Notes under the pieces: model-generated
What the model was told of the DNA's origin: nothing
Seen by the model: the letters and a program-made list of their open reading frames with translations, nothing else
The model's database searches: none
Program-made: the position numbers and the translations under genes
NCBI GenBank assembly: GCA_005880315.1
Contig: VBHB01000079.1
Span: 62,001 to 126,000, forward strand
Length of the DNA stretch: 64,000 nt
Source of the DNA: Chloroflexota bacterium
GTDB lineage: Bacteria; Chloroflexota; Dormibacteria; Dormibacterales; Dormibacteraceae
Reading direction: 5' to 3'
Shown: positions 8,426-15,755 of the stretch, piece by piece
Layout: every line of letters starts with the position of its first letter
Position numbering within the stretch: the first letter of the stretch is position 1

Positions 8426-8794
8426 ATGGCCGGACCGGCGGACATGTCAGAGGTGCACGCAGCTCTCGATCGCCTGCGACCGCAGCTGTGCCACTGCGGA
8501 CTCAAGGGCGAATGCCTCGGCTGTAAGGGCATCGAGATGATCCGGGTCCAGGCCGAGGCCGTGGTCGCCGCCGCCAGCCAGCCCATCCTGTTCCAGGTCG
8601 CGCAGGAGGCTTCGATGAAGGACATGGCGACGCGTTTTCAGGCCATGTCCGAGCGCCTGCTGTCCGACCCGGAGATACGCCGGTCGGCCGAGGAGATGCA
8701 GCAGCGCCTGATGTCAGACCCCGAAACCCGCCAGCTCCTGGAAGAGCTCATGCGCAGGCTCGGCGCCCCACCCGAGGAAAGCCAAGACCGCTAG
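8426..8794 (+). CDS. Hypothetical protein with N-terminal Cys cluster
   Basis: 122 aa, family not recognised. The frame is open upstream, but ATG 8426 is chosen because TAGATT sits 7 nt before it and the upstream sequence contains palindromes. Residues ~24-38 carry CHCGLKGECLGC, a C-x-C-x6-C-x2-C arrangement that could hold a metal. The rest is an amphipathic helical region with a near-repeat (ERLLSDPEIRRSAEEMQ / QRLMSDPETRQLLEELM). No signal or TM segment. It ends 5 bp from the convergent stop of the next gene. Function unknown. Confidence 0.6.
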   Translation: MAGPADMSEVHAALDRLRPQLCHCGLKGECLGCKGIEMIRVQAEAVVAAASQPILFQVAQEASMKDMATRFQAMSERLLSDPEIRRSAEEMQQRLMSDPETRQLLEELMRRLGAPPEESQDR

Positions 8795-8799
8795 GCGCG

Positions 8800-9552
8800 T
8801 TAGCTGGTCGGGGTCGGGCTCGCGGTGGTGGCCTTCTTCGGCTGTCGCATCGGCGTGTTCCAGTATGGGATCGGCCCTGTCTGCAGCCGCTGGATGATCG
8901 CCTTCTCCTGGGCGCTGGTGAGCGTGTTCTTGGCCACCGCGGCGTCGAGCATCGGCGTCAGCTTCGCGATGAGCCGCGAGCGAAACTGGGCCTCGGTCAC
9001 CGGCGGCGTCTGCACCGCGGCGATCTGCGATAGCGTCATGCCCTTCGCCAGGTCGGCCGCCAGCTGCTGATCGGTAATCCCGAGGGCGGCCGCGGCTGCG
9101 CTCAGAAGCGCCTGCTTGTAGGCCCCCAGCGCTGACGCCGAGCCCTTTCCAGCCGTGACAGGAATGAGGGCACACGGGGACTGGCTGGCGAGCTTCTTCT
9201 TCATGGCATCGCCCTGAGCCTGGGTCAGGTCGCCGTTCTTGACTTCGTCGTCGATCGTTTGGCCAGCAGCCTTCTGGAAGGCAGCGTCGACCTTGGCCTG
9301 CGTGCTGCCGAGGTCGGAGGCGAAATGCGTCACGAAGTCGGTGCACACAGCCGATGCCTTGCCCGGCTGCTGATCGGCGCCGGCGGTGGTCGCGTCAGAC
9401 GCCTGCGACGAGTTGGAGGAGGGCGAACGGAACGCGATGTTCAACCCCGCGGCGGACGCGGTGATCCACACCGCTCCGACAGCGACGGCCACGGCTCCGG
9501 CGGCAAAGCCTAGGACGCGAAGGTGGCGGAAGGTCGCGATGCTCTTGATCAC
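8800..9552 (-). CDS. Membrane-anchored secreted helical protein, unknown function
   Basis: 250 aa, GTG start. Residues ~12-35 form an N-terminal signal anchor (VLGFAAGAVAVAVGAVWITASAAGL). A Ser/Ala-rich linker follows, then two helical segments that look like degenerate repeats: VDAAFQKAAGQTIDDEVKNGDLTQAQGDAMKKKL and a later LTPMLDAAVAKNTLTSAQEKAIIQRL. Between them lies AAAALGITDQQLAADLAKGMTLSQIA, a pattern common in exported actinobacterial and Chloroflexota proteins of unknown role. Two cysteines (AVCTDF, SPCAL) may form a disulfide. An AT-rich TATTTA lies 4 nt before the start. No enzyme motif. Confidence 0.65.
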   Translation of the reverse strand: MIKSIATFRHLRVLGFAAGAVAVAVGAVWITASAAGLNIAFRSPSSNSSQASDATTAGADQQPGKASAVCTDFVTHFASDLGSTQAKVDAAFQKAAGQTIDDEVKNGDLTQAQGDAMKKKLASQSPCALIPVTAGKGSASALGAYKQALLSAAAAALGITDQQLAADLAKGMTLSQIAAVQTPPVTEAQFRSRLIAKLTPMLDAAVAKNTLTSAQEKAIIQRLQTGPIPYWNTPMRQPKKATTASPTPTS

Positions 9553-9656
9553 CCACTAAATAGACCGCGAAATGGCGCTCCATTTCCACGCATGGACGTA
9601 AATGTTTTGTAAGTCTCGATTTCAGGGGGCGATGAAAGCTCTGCTCAGCACATCAC

Positions 9657-9662
9657 TAGACT
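9657..9662 (+). promoter_or_regulatory. -10 box TAGACT, leaderless type
   Basis: TAGACT is separated from ATG 9670 by exactly 7 nt (CAGCCCA), with no ribosome-binding site. No -35 consensus is evident. Confidence 0.55.
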
Positions 9663-9669
9663 CAGCCCA

Positions 9670-11361
9670 ATGGAAGCGCCACCGCGCACCGGCTGGACGG
9701 GGAAGCAGGCTGTCGAGCTGTACGTCCGTACCTACACGACGATGCTGCAGAGCTCGGGCGACATCAAGATCGATTCTCTCGTGCATGCCCACCTGGCCAT
9801 GGGCTCGGTGCTGCATCCCCTGGCCGCGGAGCCGCAGGTCGACATGGGCGCGCTCCTGTACGCCATCCGCCGCTTGCCGAGCGCGATCGTCCGCAGCCGG
9901 CGGGTGATCATGGGCCAGAGCCCGCAGGGTTTCCGGGCGGTGATCGGGGCCGACATCCTGAGCTGGCAGGCCGTGAAGGCTCCGGCTCGCCGCCGCAAGT
10001 GGTACGAGAAAGGCGACACGCTGGCGGTCCTCATCGCGTCGCCATCCGACATCGACGACCTTGTACCGACGCTCGTTGCCTTCCAGATCGAGTGGAACAA
10101 GATGCACCGGCTGCTGCAGGACGTCCCGCTCAACGACGCGGCCGCACGCTCGGCGGCGAGCGCCGGCGAGGAAGACTGGCAGCGTCTCCATCAGACATGG
10201 GGCGATGACTTCGACGCGAACCTGGCCAGGATCAAGCGCGAAGAGTGCCGGATCGTCATCAGGCTGATCGGTGGCAGCCATCTCGGCTACGCGCGCAACG
10301 CCAGCCGTTGGTGGCAGCCCATCGCTGCCACGATGGATGAGATGGGCATGCGTGAAGCCCCCATCTACTTCGTCTCCTCGAACGCTCACAGCCTGGTCAA
10401 CGTATTCACGGGCGTGGCGCGTCGGTTCGAAAAGGACATCCTCGACTTCGTTCGCACTAAAGACCCCGAGCTGGACGAAGAGCGGCGCAAGCTCGAGGCG
10501 GGTCACAGCCGGGCGTCGCGATACAACTGGATGTACTACGGGGCGCGAGAGCTGTTCGACCAGCATCCCGAGCGCAGCCGCCTGCGCGGCGAGCGCGCCG
10601 AGATAGAGAAGGCCAACGGCATCCGTCACATTCCGGCGAAAGGCACCGGCGTCGACTCGGCCACGCAGGTCTTCAAGATCTCCCAGCTCGACCCCGCGGC
10701 AATCGATCCAAGAGTCGGCCCGGTGGATGAGAGCAAGCTTCGAGCGTCGGGCGCCTGCATCGTCAACGTCGACTATCCTCTCGGCCTCGCCGCGTATCAC
10801 ATCCTCCGCCAGGTCGCGGAGCACAGCGCGTGGGTCGCGGGCGTCTATGTGTTGGGCAAGGCGGCCACCCTCAACGCCGAGGTCGGTGACGTGATGATTC
10901 CCAACGCCGTCTACAACGAGCATTCGGGCAACACCTACTGGCTGGACAACTCCATCGCGGCCGCCGATGTGCAGCCCAACCTCGTGTACGGCTCGGCGCT
11001 GGACAACCAGCGCGCGGTCGCGGTCCGCGGCACCTTCCTGCAGAACCGCGACTATCTCGACATGTACTACCAGGGCCGCTATACGGTCGTCGAGATGGAG
11101 GCCGGCCCTTACCTCGACGCGTGCTACGAGATCACACAGCCTGACCGTTATCCACTCGGCGAGAGCGTCAACATGGCGAAAGCCGGCTTCGACCTAGGCG
11201 TCGTCTTCTACGCATCTGACACGCCATACACGCAGGCGCGCACCCTGGGCGCCCGCGGGCTCAGCTATCGGGGCATGGACTCGACCTACGCCGCGGCTAT
11301 CGCTATCGCTCGGAGGATCTTGCGACAGGAGGAGGCACTGCCCGCGCGCTCGATGGGCTGA
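9670..11361 (+). CDS. DUF6909-type protein with nucleoside-phosphorylase-like C-terminus
   Basis: 563 aa, soluble. I recall similar proteins being catalogued as DUF6909; that name is from memory and not verified. The N-terminal ~390 residues are helical with no motif I can name (RLIGGSHLGYARNASRWWQP is distinctive). From about residue 398 the pattern resembles the PNP/UDP phosphorylase fold: GKAATLNAEVGDVMIPNAVYNEHSGN is like the GDhhhP block, and YTVVEMEAGPYLDA (about 470-483) carries the VEMEA motif that contacts ribose in purine nucleoside phosphorylases and MTA/SAH nucleosidases. A nucleotide-related activity is an inference. Its 3' end overlaps the convergent CDF transporter gene by 59 bp. 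Confidence 0.7.
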   Translation: MEAPPRTGWTGKQAVELYVRTYTTMLQSSGDIKIDSLVHAHLAMGSVLHPLAAEPQVDMGALLYAIRRLPSAIVRSRRVIMGQSPQGFRAVIGADILSWQAVKAPARRRKWYEKGDTLAVLIASPSDIDDLVPTLVAFQIEWNKMHRLLQDVPLNDAAARSAASAGEEDWQRLHQTWGDDFDANLARIKREECRIVIRLIGGSHLGYARNASRWWQPIAATMDEMGMREAPIYFVSSNAHSLVNVFTGVARRFEKDILDFVRTKDPELDEERRKLEAGHSRASRYNWMYYGARELFDQHPERSRLRGERAEIEKANGIRHIPAKGTGVDSATQVFKISQLDPAAIDPRVGPVDESKLRASGACIVNVDYPLGLAAYHILRQVAEHSAWVAGVYVLGKAATLNAEVGDVMIPNAVYNEHSGNTYWLDNSIAAADVQPNLVYGSALDNQRAVAVRGTFLQNRDYLDMYYQGRYTVVEMEAGPYLDACYEITQPDRYPLGESVNMAKAGFDLGVVFYASDTPYTQARTLGARGLSYRGMDSTYAAAIAIARRILRQEEALPARSMG

Positions 11362-12274
11362 GCCGCACCACGTGCTCGTGCGGGTGGTTGTGCTCACCGG
11401 CGCCGTGGTGGATCTCACCGCACGGGTGGCAGCTCTCCACCTGGATGGTCGTATGGCCGATGTCGAAGCGGCCGCATAGCCTGCTCTCCAGGTCGCGCAC
11501 CACGTGCTCGGCATCACCGAGCGGGCATTCTTCGAGCACGACATGGACGCTGAGCGCGGTCTCTTCGGCCGAGAGCGCCCAGACGTGGAGGTCGTGCATG
11601 CCGATGACGTGCTCGGTGCCCGCGATCTCGGTAGTGACGTCGCCGAGGTTGACCTCGCTCGGCGTGCCCTCGAGGAGAAGGTTGACCGTCTCGCGGACGA
11701 TGCGCCATGCGCCGAGGGCGATGAGGGCCGCGATGGCCAAGGACAGGATCGGGTCGATGTAGAGCCACCCGGTCAGAAGGATGATCGCCCCGGCGACGAC
11801 CACCCCGGCCGACGCTCCGAGATCGCCAGTGATATGAAGCAGCGCCGCCCGAAGGTTGAGATTCCTGCCGTGCCCACGTAGCCCGAGCATGACGTAGGCG
11901 TTGATCGCGACGCCTACCAGCGCCGCGATGACCACGATCGCGCCCTGCACGGGTTCGGGGTGGGCCAACCTGCGCACCGCTTCGACAGCGATGGCCAGCA
12001 CGATCACGATCAGGACCGCCGAGTTCACGAGCGCCGCGAGGATGCTCACACGCTGGTACCCGTAGCTACGCCGCCGATCGGCAGGCCGCCGAGCCTGGTC
12101 GACCGCAAACCACGCAAGGCCCAGAGCGAAAACGTCGGTGAGCACGTGCCCGGCGTCCGAAACGAGAGCGAGCGAGTGCGACCAGATGCCGCCCGCGAGC
12201 TCGACCAGCAGGATTACGCACGTCAGGACGAGGGCCTTCCTGAGAGTGGCTCCGTGGTCGGTCACGCGTTCCAT
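11303..12274 (-). CDS. Cation diffusion facilitator (CzcD/ZitB type)
   Basis: 323 aa with six predicted TM segments and a cytoplasmic C-terminal domain. Metal-site motifs typical of Zn-exporting CDFs are present: HVLTD in TM2 and HITGD in TM5 (both HxxxD), plus EGTPSEVN at the start of the C-terminal domain. The tail is His-rich (CHPCGEIHHGAGEHNHPHEH), suggesting metal binding. Predicted role: proton-driven export of Zn2+ or similar divalent ions across the cytoplasmic membrane. TAGGAT lies 6 nt before the ATG with no ribosome-binding site, consistent with a leaderless mRNA. The last 59 bp overlap the convergent DUF6909-type gene. Confidence 0.9.
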   Translation of the reverse strand: MERVTDHGATLRKALVLTCVILLVELAGGIWSHSLALVSDAGHVLTDVFALGLAWFAVDQARRPADRRRSYGYQRVSILAALVNSAVLIVIVLAIAVEAVRRLAHPEPVQGAIVVIAALVGVAINAYVMLGLRGHGRNLNLRAALLHITGDLGASAGVVVAGAIILLTGWLYIDPILSLAIAALIALGAWRIVRETVNLLLEGTPSEVNLGDVTTEIAGTEHVIGMHDLHVWALSAEETALSVHVVLEECPLGDAEHVVRDLESRLCGRFDIGHTTIQVESCHPCGEIHHGAGEHNHPHEHVVRLSPSSARAVPPPVARSSER

Positions 12275-12280
12275 GAGTTC

Positions 12281-12286
12281 ATCCTA
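12281..12286 (-). promoter_or_regulatory. -10 box TAGGAT for the CDF gene
   Basis: On the minus strand TAGGAT is followed by 6 nt (GAACTC) and then the ATG of the CDF gene. No Shine-Dalgarno sequence is present. Confidence 0.5.
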
Positions 12287-12327
12287 CCCAGGGGCATAAC
12301 GCGTCGAACCGGCGCCGCCTGCGCAGG

Positions 12328-13221
12328 CTATCTCCACCAGTCATCTCCCCGTTCCAGGTAGGCCAGGAGCATGCCGTGGCGCAGGCCCTGGTGGCTGATC
12401 TGCAGCACCGCCAGCCCGTACCAGTCGAGGAGCAGAAGGAGGGCTTCGACCCCGCCGCGCATCGCCCTCACGCGGCTCGGTTCCAGGCCGTACTTGTTGG
12501 CCACCCGCACGACCCTGCCGGCGTCGAGCCGGGTAGCGCAGGTGAGGAGGTCGGCGGTAGTGAGAACCGTGGGCGGGTTGCGGCGGGAAAGGAGGAGGGG
12601 CAGGTTGGAAGCGGTGCCGCCCGTCGCCACAAGCCGGTCGACCTCGCCGTCGGGAGCGCGGGCCAGCTCCCGCAGAGCCGCCTTGCGCAGGCGCGCGCGC
12701 TCCTCGGGCCGGGGCGGATCGGAAAGATATGTGCTCGACAGGACGCCGGAGCCGATGGCCAACGAAGCCGAACGGAGCATCTGGCGGCCGCGGGCGATCA
12801 CGATCTCGGTCGAGCCCCCACCGAGATCGACCATCGCCCACTCGCGCTTGGTGGCGTGATACGTGGCGGCGCCGAGGAAGCTGAGCTCGGCCTCGCGGCT
12901 GGTCGAGATGATGTGCACCGTCGCCCCGATGGCCTCGCCGGCCTTGTGCGCGAACGCCTCCCCATCGTTGGCTTCGCGCACGGCCTCGGTCGCCGCCGCG
13001 AGAAGCTTGTCGTATCCGTCCTTGCGCGCGCGGTTCACGACCGACCGCAGGGCACGGATCGCGAAGCGGCCCTTGGCGCCGATCGAGCCGGTGCGGGCGA
13101 CCCGCGCTCCAAGCTCGGGCATCTCGACGTAATGGGCGACCTCTTCCAGCCGGTTGCGCACGACGTCGGCGACCAGCGCGTGAACCGTGTTGCTTCCGAT
13201 ATCGACGGCAGCCAAGCGCAT
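12328..13221 (-). CDS. Exopolyphosphatase / pppGpp phosphatase family (Ppx/GppA)
   Basis: 297 aa from ATG 13221. ASKHA fold: phosphate-1 loop MRLAAVDIGSNTVHALV at the N-terminus, AATEAVREANDG, the phosphate-2 motif MVDLGGGSTEIVIARG (about residue 130) and VATGGTASNLPLLL. This is the short two-domain form (~300 aa) without the C-terminal HD extension of E. coli Ppx. Substrates in the family are polyphosphate and (p)ppGpp; which one applies here cannot be read from sequence. The start is shared head-to-head with fumarase across a 26-bp intergenic gap. A TTG 9 nt upstream is in frame but the ATG fits the family start. Confidence 0.9.
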   Translation of the reverse strand: MRLAAVDIGSNTVHALVADVVRNRLEEVAHYVEMPELGARVARTGSIGAKGRFAIRALRSVVNRARKDGYDKLLAAATEAVREANDGEAFAHKAGEAIGATVHIISTSREAELSFLGAATYHATKREWAMVDLGGGSTEIVIARGRQMLRSASLAIGSGVLSSTYLSDPPRPEERARLRKAALRELARAPDGEVDRLVATGGTASNLPLLLSRRNPPTVLTTADLLTCATRLDAGRVVRVANKYGLEPSRVRAMRGGVEALLLLLDWYGLAVLQISHQGLRHGMLLAYLERGDDWWR

Positions 13222-13230
13222 TCCGAGCAA

Positions 13231-13240
13231 AACTTACAAT
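13231..13240. promoter_or_regulatory. Overlapping divergent -10 boxes (ppx / fumC)
   Basis: Plus strand: TACAAT at 13235-13240 followed by exactly 7 nt and GTG 13248. Minus strand: TAAGTT at 13236-13231 followed by 9 nt and ATG 13221. The two boxes share 2 bp, so two polymerases could not occupy the 26-bp gap simultaneously. Confidence 0.5.
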
Positions 13241-13247
13241 CCCTGCG

Positions 13248-14663
13248 GTGGCAGCAAAGGAGACAAGGATCGAAAAAGACTCGATGGGCGAGATGGATGT
13301 CCCCGTCGACGCCTACTACGGAGCGTCGACGCAGCGGGCCGTCCTCAACTTCCCGATCTCCGGCCAGCCGTTTCCTCGCCGGTTCATCCGGGCGCTCGGA
13401 CTGGTCAAGAAGGCCGCCGCGCAGACCAACGGCGAGCTCGGCCTCCTTTCCCAGCGCCGGATGCGCGCGATCGTCAAAGCGGCGCAAGAGGTCGTCGACG
13501 GAAAACTCGACGACCAGTTCCCTATCGACGTCTACCAGACCGGTTCGGGAACTTCCACCAACACCAACGCCAATGAGGTCATCGCCAACCGCGCGACCGA
13601 GATTCTCGGCGGGGCACGCGGGTCCAAGCTGGTGCATCCCAACGACCACGTCAACCTATGCCAGTCGTCCAACGACGTCATCCCCACCGCAATCCAGGTC
13701 TCGTGGGCCCTCGCGATCGCGGATGAGCTTATTCCCACACTGCAGCAGCTGCAAAGAGCGCTGGAGGCGAAGAGCAAGGAGTTCTGGCCGGTGGTCAAGA
13801 CCGGCCGTACTCACCTGATGGACGCGACGCCCATCCGGCTGGGCCAGGAATTCAAGGGCTACGCGGGCCAAATCGAGGAGTCGATCCGTCGAGCGCGCGC
13901 CGCCGTTGCCGAGCTGACCAGCGTGCCGCTAGGAGGCACCGCCGTCGGGACCGGCCTCAACGCCCATCCGCGATACGCGAAGCTCACCTGCGCCCGACTC
14001 GCCACGGCGACCGGCTTACAAATCCACGAAACCTCCAATCACTTCCACGCTCAGGCGACCCTGGACGCGCCCGTCGCCGCGCACGGTGCCCTCCGAACCC
14101 TTGCCGTGAGCTTGTGGAAGATAGGTTCCGACATCCGGCTCATGGGTACAGGTCCCGTCGCCGGACTAGGAGAGCTCCGCCTGCCGGAGACGCAGCCAGG
14201 GTCGAGCATCATGCCGGGCAAGGTCAACCCGGTCATCGTCGAGTCGCTGAGCATGGTGGTGGCGCGAGTCCTCGGCAACGACGCCACGGTCACCTTCTGC
14301 GGACAGTCTGGAAGCCTCTTCGAGCTCAACGTGATGATGCCCGTCGCCGCTGTGGCCGGCCTGGAATCAATCACGCTGCTGGCGGCGTCCGCACGCAACT
14401 TCCGCGAGCGGTGCATCGAAGGGCTGCAGGCGACCGAACGCGGGCCGGAGCTGGTCGAGCGCAGCCCGATGCTGGCGACGGCGTTGAATCCGGTGATCGG
14501 CTACGACGAGGCAGCCAAGATCGCGAAGGAGTCGATTCGTACCGGAAAATCGATCCGGGAGCTGGCCCGGGCACGCGGCGTGTCCGAGGCGGTGCTGAAC
14601 AAGGTCCTCGACCTGGGCAAGATGACGAAACCCGGGCTGGAAGGTCCGGGCGGAGGCGGCTGA
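13248..14663 (+). CDS. fumC: Class II fumarate hydratase
   Basis: 471 aa, the usual class II length. It interconverts fumarate and L-malate in the TCA cycle as a cytosolic homotetramer without an Fe-S cluster. Signatures: GSGTSTNTNANEVIANRA (about residue 100), SSNDVIPTAIQ, TGRTHLMDATPIRLGQEF (catalytic His region) and GSSIMPGKVNPV (superfamily signature, about residue 318). The N-terminal TRIEKDSMGEMDVPVDAYYGASTQRA is typical. The GTG start lies 7 nt after TACAAT with no Shine-Dalgarno. The gene is not next to other TCA genes here; a K+ channel gene follows after 33 bp. Confidence 0.96.
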   Translation: MAAKETRIEKDSMGEMDVPVDAYYGASTQRAVLNFPISGQPFPRRFIRALGLVKKAAAQTNGELGLLSQRRMRAIVKAAQEVVDGKLDDQFPIDVYQTGSGTSTNTNANEVIANRATEILGGARGSKLVHPNDHVNLCQSSNDVIPTAIQVSWALAIADELIPTLQQLQRALEAKSKEFWPVVKTGRTHLMDATPIRLGQEFKGYAGQIEESIRRARAAVAELTSVPLGGTAVGTGLNAHPRYAKLTCARLATATGLQIHETSNHFHAQATLDAPVAAHGALRTLAVSLWKIGSDIRLMGTGPVAGLGELRLPETQPGSSIMPGKVNPVIVESLSMVVARVLGNDATVTFCGQSGSLFELNVMMPVAAVAGLESITLLAASARNFRERCIEGLQATERGPELVERSPMLATALNPVIGYDEAAKIAKESIRTGKSIRELARARGVSEAVLNKVLDLGKMTKPGLEGPGGGG

Positions 14664-14696
14664 GGGCAAGAGGTTGGAGGGCCGCCGCCGAACTAG

Positions 14697-15704
14697 GTGA
14701 GAAGGCGCCTGCCGCACCCCCTGCGACGGTTTCGGCTGCCTGCTGTGCTTCTGCTGCTTGTGATCACCTACGGGATCTCGGGCTACACGGTCATCGAGCG
14801 CTGGAACCTGCTCGACGCCTTTTACATGACGATCATCACGATCTCGACGGTCGGCTATATGGAGATCCATCCGCTATCGAACGCCGGCGAGATCTTCACT
14901 TCCACGCTCATCGTCGTCGGCGTGGGTACGATGCTCTACGGCTTTGGAGTCTTTGCTGAGACGCTCACTGACAACAGCTTCGTCACCTACAGGAGAGAGC
15001 GGCAGTTGGAACGCTCGCTGAACCAGCTCCGAGACCACTTCATCATCTGCGGCTACGGCCGCATCGGGACCCAGATCGTCGCTGAGTTCGAGGAGCACCA
15101 CATCCCTTATGCGGTCATCGACCAGACCGATGAAGCGCTGGTGCGCCTGCGCAACGAGGACCGGCTGCACGTCGAGGGCGACGCGTCGAGCGAGGAGATC
15201 CTCAAGCTCGCGGGCATCGAGCGCGCGCGCGGGCTCATCTCAGCCGTCGACTCCGATGAGCGCGCCGTGTACATCATCCTTGCGGCCCGAGCGCTCAAGC
15301 CGAACCTCTACTTGATCTCCCGCGCCGGCCGGCCCGAATCGATCCGCAGGCTCGAGCTCGCCGGCGCCAACCGCGTCATCTCGCCGTACCAGATGGCGGG
15401 ACACCGCATGGCCGAGCTCGCCGTGAGGCCGGCGCTGGTCGACGTTCTCGACACGCTCCACCACGGCATGGCGGAGATCGCCGTCGAGGAGATGCTCGTC
15501 AAGCAGGGGATGGCGGCGGTGGGCAAGACGGTGGACGAGGCCGGGCTCCTGAGCCCGAACGCGGCCAAGCTGCTCGCCATTCGCCGCCGGGATGGCACGC
15601 TGCACGTCAACCCCGGTCCCGGCCTGAGGCTGGAAGAAGGCGACCTCTTGATCGCGCTGGGGTCGGAGGATCAGCTCTTCGCATCGGCGGCGATGCTGAA
15701 GTAG
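14697..15704 (+). CDS. Two-TM potassium channel with TrkA-N/TrkA-C domains, altered filter
   Basis: 335 aa, MthK-like layout: TM1 (~14-32), pore helix and filter, TM2 (~65-88), RCK N domain starting FIICGYGRIGTQIVAEFE (GxGxxG NAD-type loop, about residue 116), and a C-terminal TrkA-C domain from ~250. The family gates K+ flux in response to nucleotides or Ca2+. The filter reads T51-V52-G53-Y54-M55-E56, so the last glycine of TVGYG is replaced by Met (ATG codon at 14859-14861); the following EIHPLSNAG is normal for the family. Start is GTG 14697, 33 bp after fumC. Confidence 0.9.
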   Translation: MRRRLPHPLRRFRLPAVLLLLVITYGISGYTVIERWNLLDAFYMTIITISTVGYMEIHPLSNAGEIFTSTLIVVGVGTMLYGFGVFAETLTDNSFVTYRRERQLERSLNQLRDHFIICGYGRIGTQIVAEFEEHHIPYAVIDQTDEALVRLRNEDRLHVEGDASSEEILKLAGIERARGLISAVDSDERAVYIILAARALKPNLYLISRAGRPESIRRLELAGANRVISPYQMAGHRMAELAVRPALVDVLDTLHHGMAEIAVEEMLVKQGMAAVGKTVDEAGLLSPNAAKLLAIRRRDGTLHVNPGPGLRLEEGDLLIALGSEDQLFASAAMLK

Positions 15705-15708
15705 CACC

Positions 15709-15730
15709 GGGGCCAGACGGATCTGGCCCC
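15709..15730 (+). terminator. 9-bp hairpin after the K+ channel gene
   Basis: Perfect stem GGGGCCAGA / TCTGGCCCC with tetraloop CGGA, 4 nt after the stop codon, followed by AAAC rather than a T-run. Its right arm coincides with where the -35 region of the next gene would lie. Confidence 0.55.
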
Positions 15731-15742
15731 AAACATGCCATC

Positions 15743-15748
15743 TAGAGT
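15743..15748 (+). promoter_or_regulatory. -10 box TAGAGT, leaderless type
   Basis: TAGAGT is followed by 7 nt (TGTTCAG) and ATG 15756. This decides the start of the CDF gene over the upstream in-frame ATG 15735, which would lie before the promoter. Confidence 0.55.
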
Positions 15749-15755
15749 TGTTCAG

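Noticed and set aside
12376-13818. 480-codon plus-strand frame antisense to ppx and into fumC
   Set aside because: Low-complexity Arg/Gly/Ala product without a domain, fully explained by GC-skewed codons of the two recognised enzymes.
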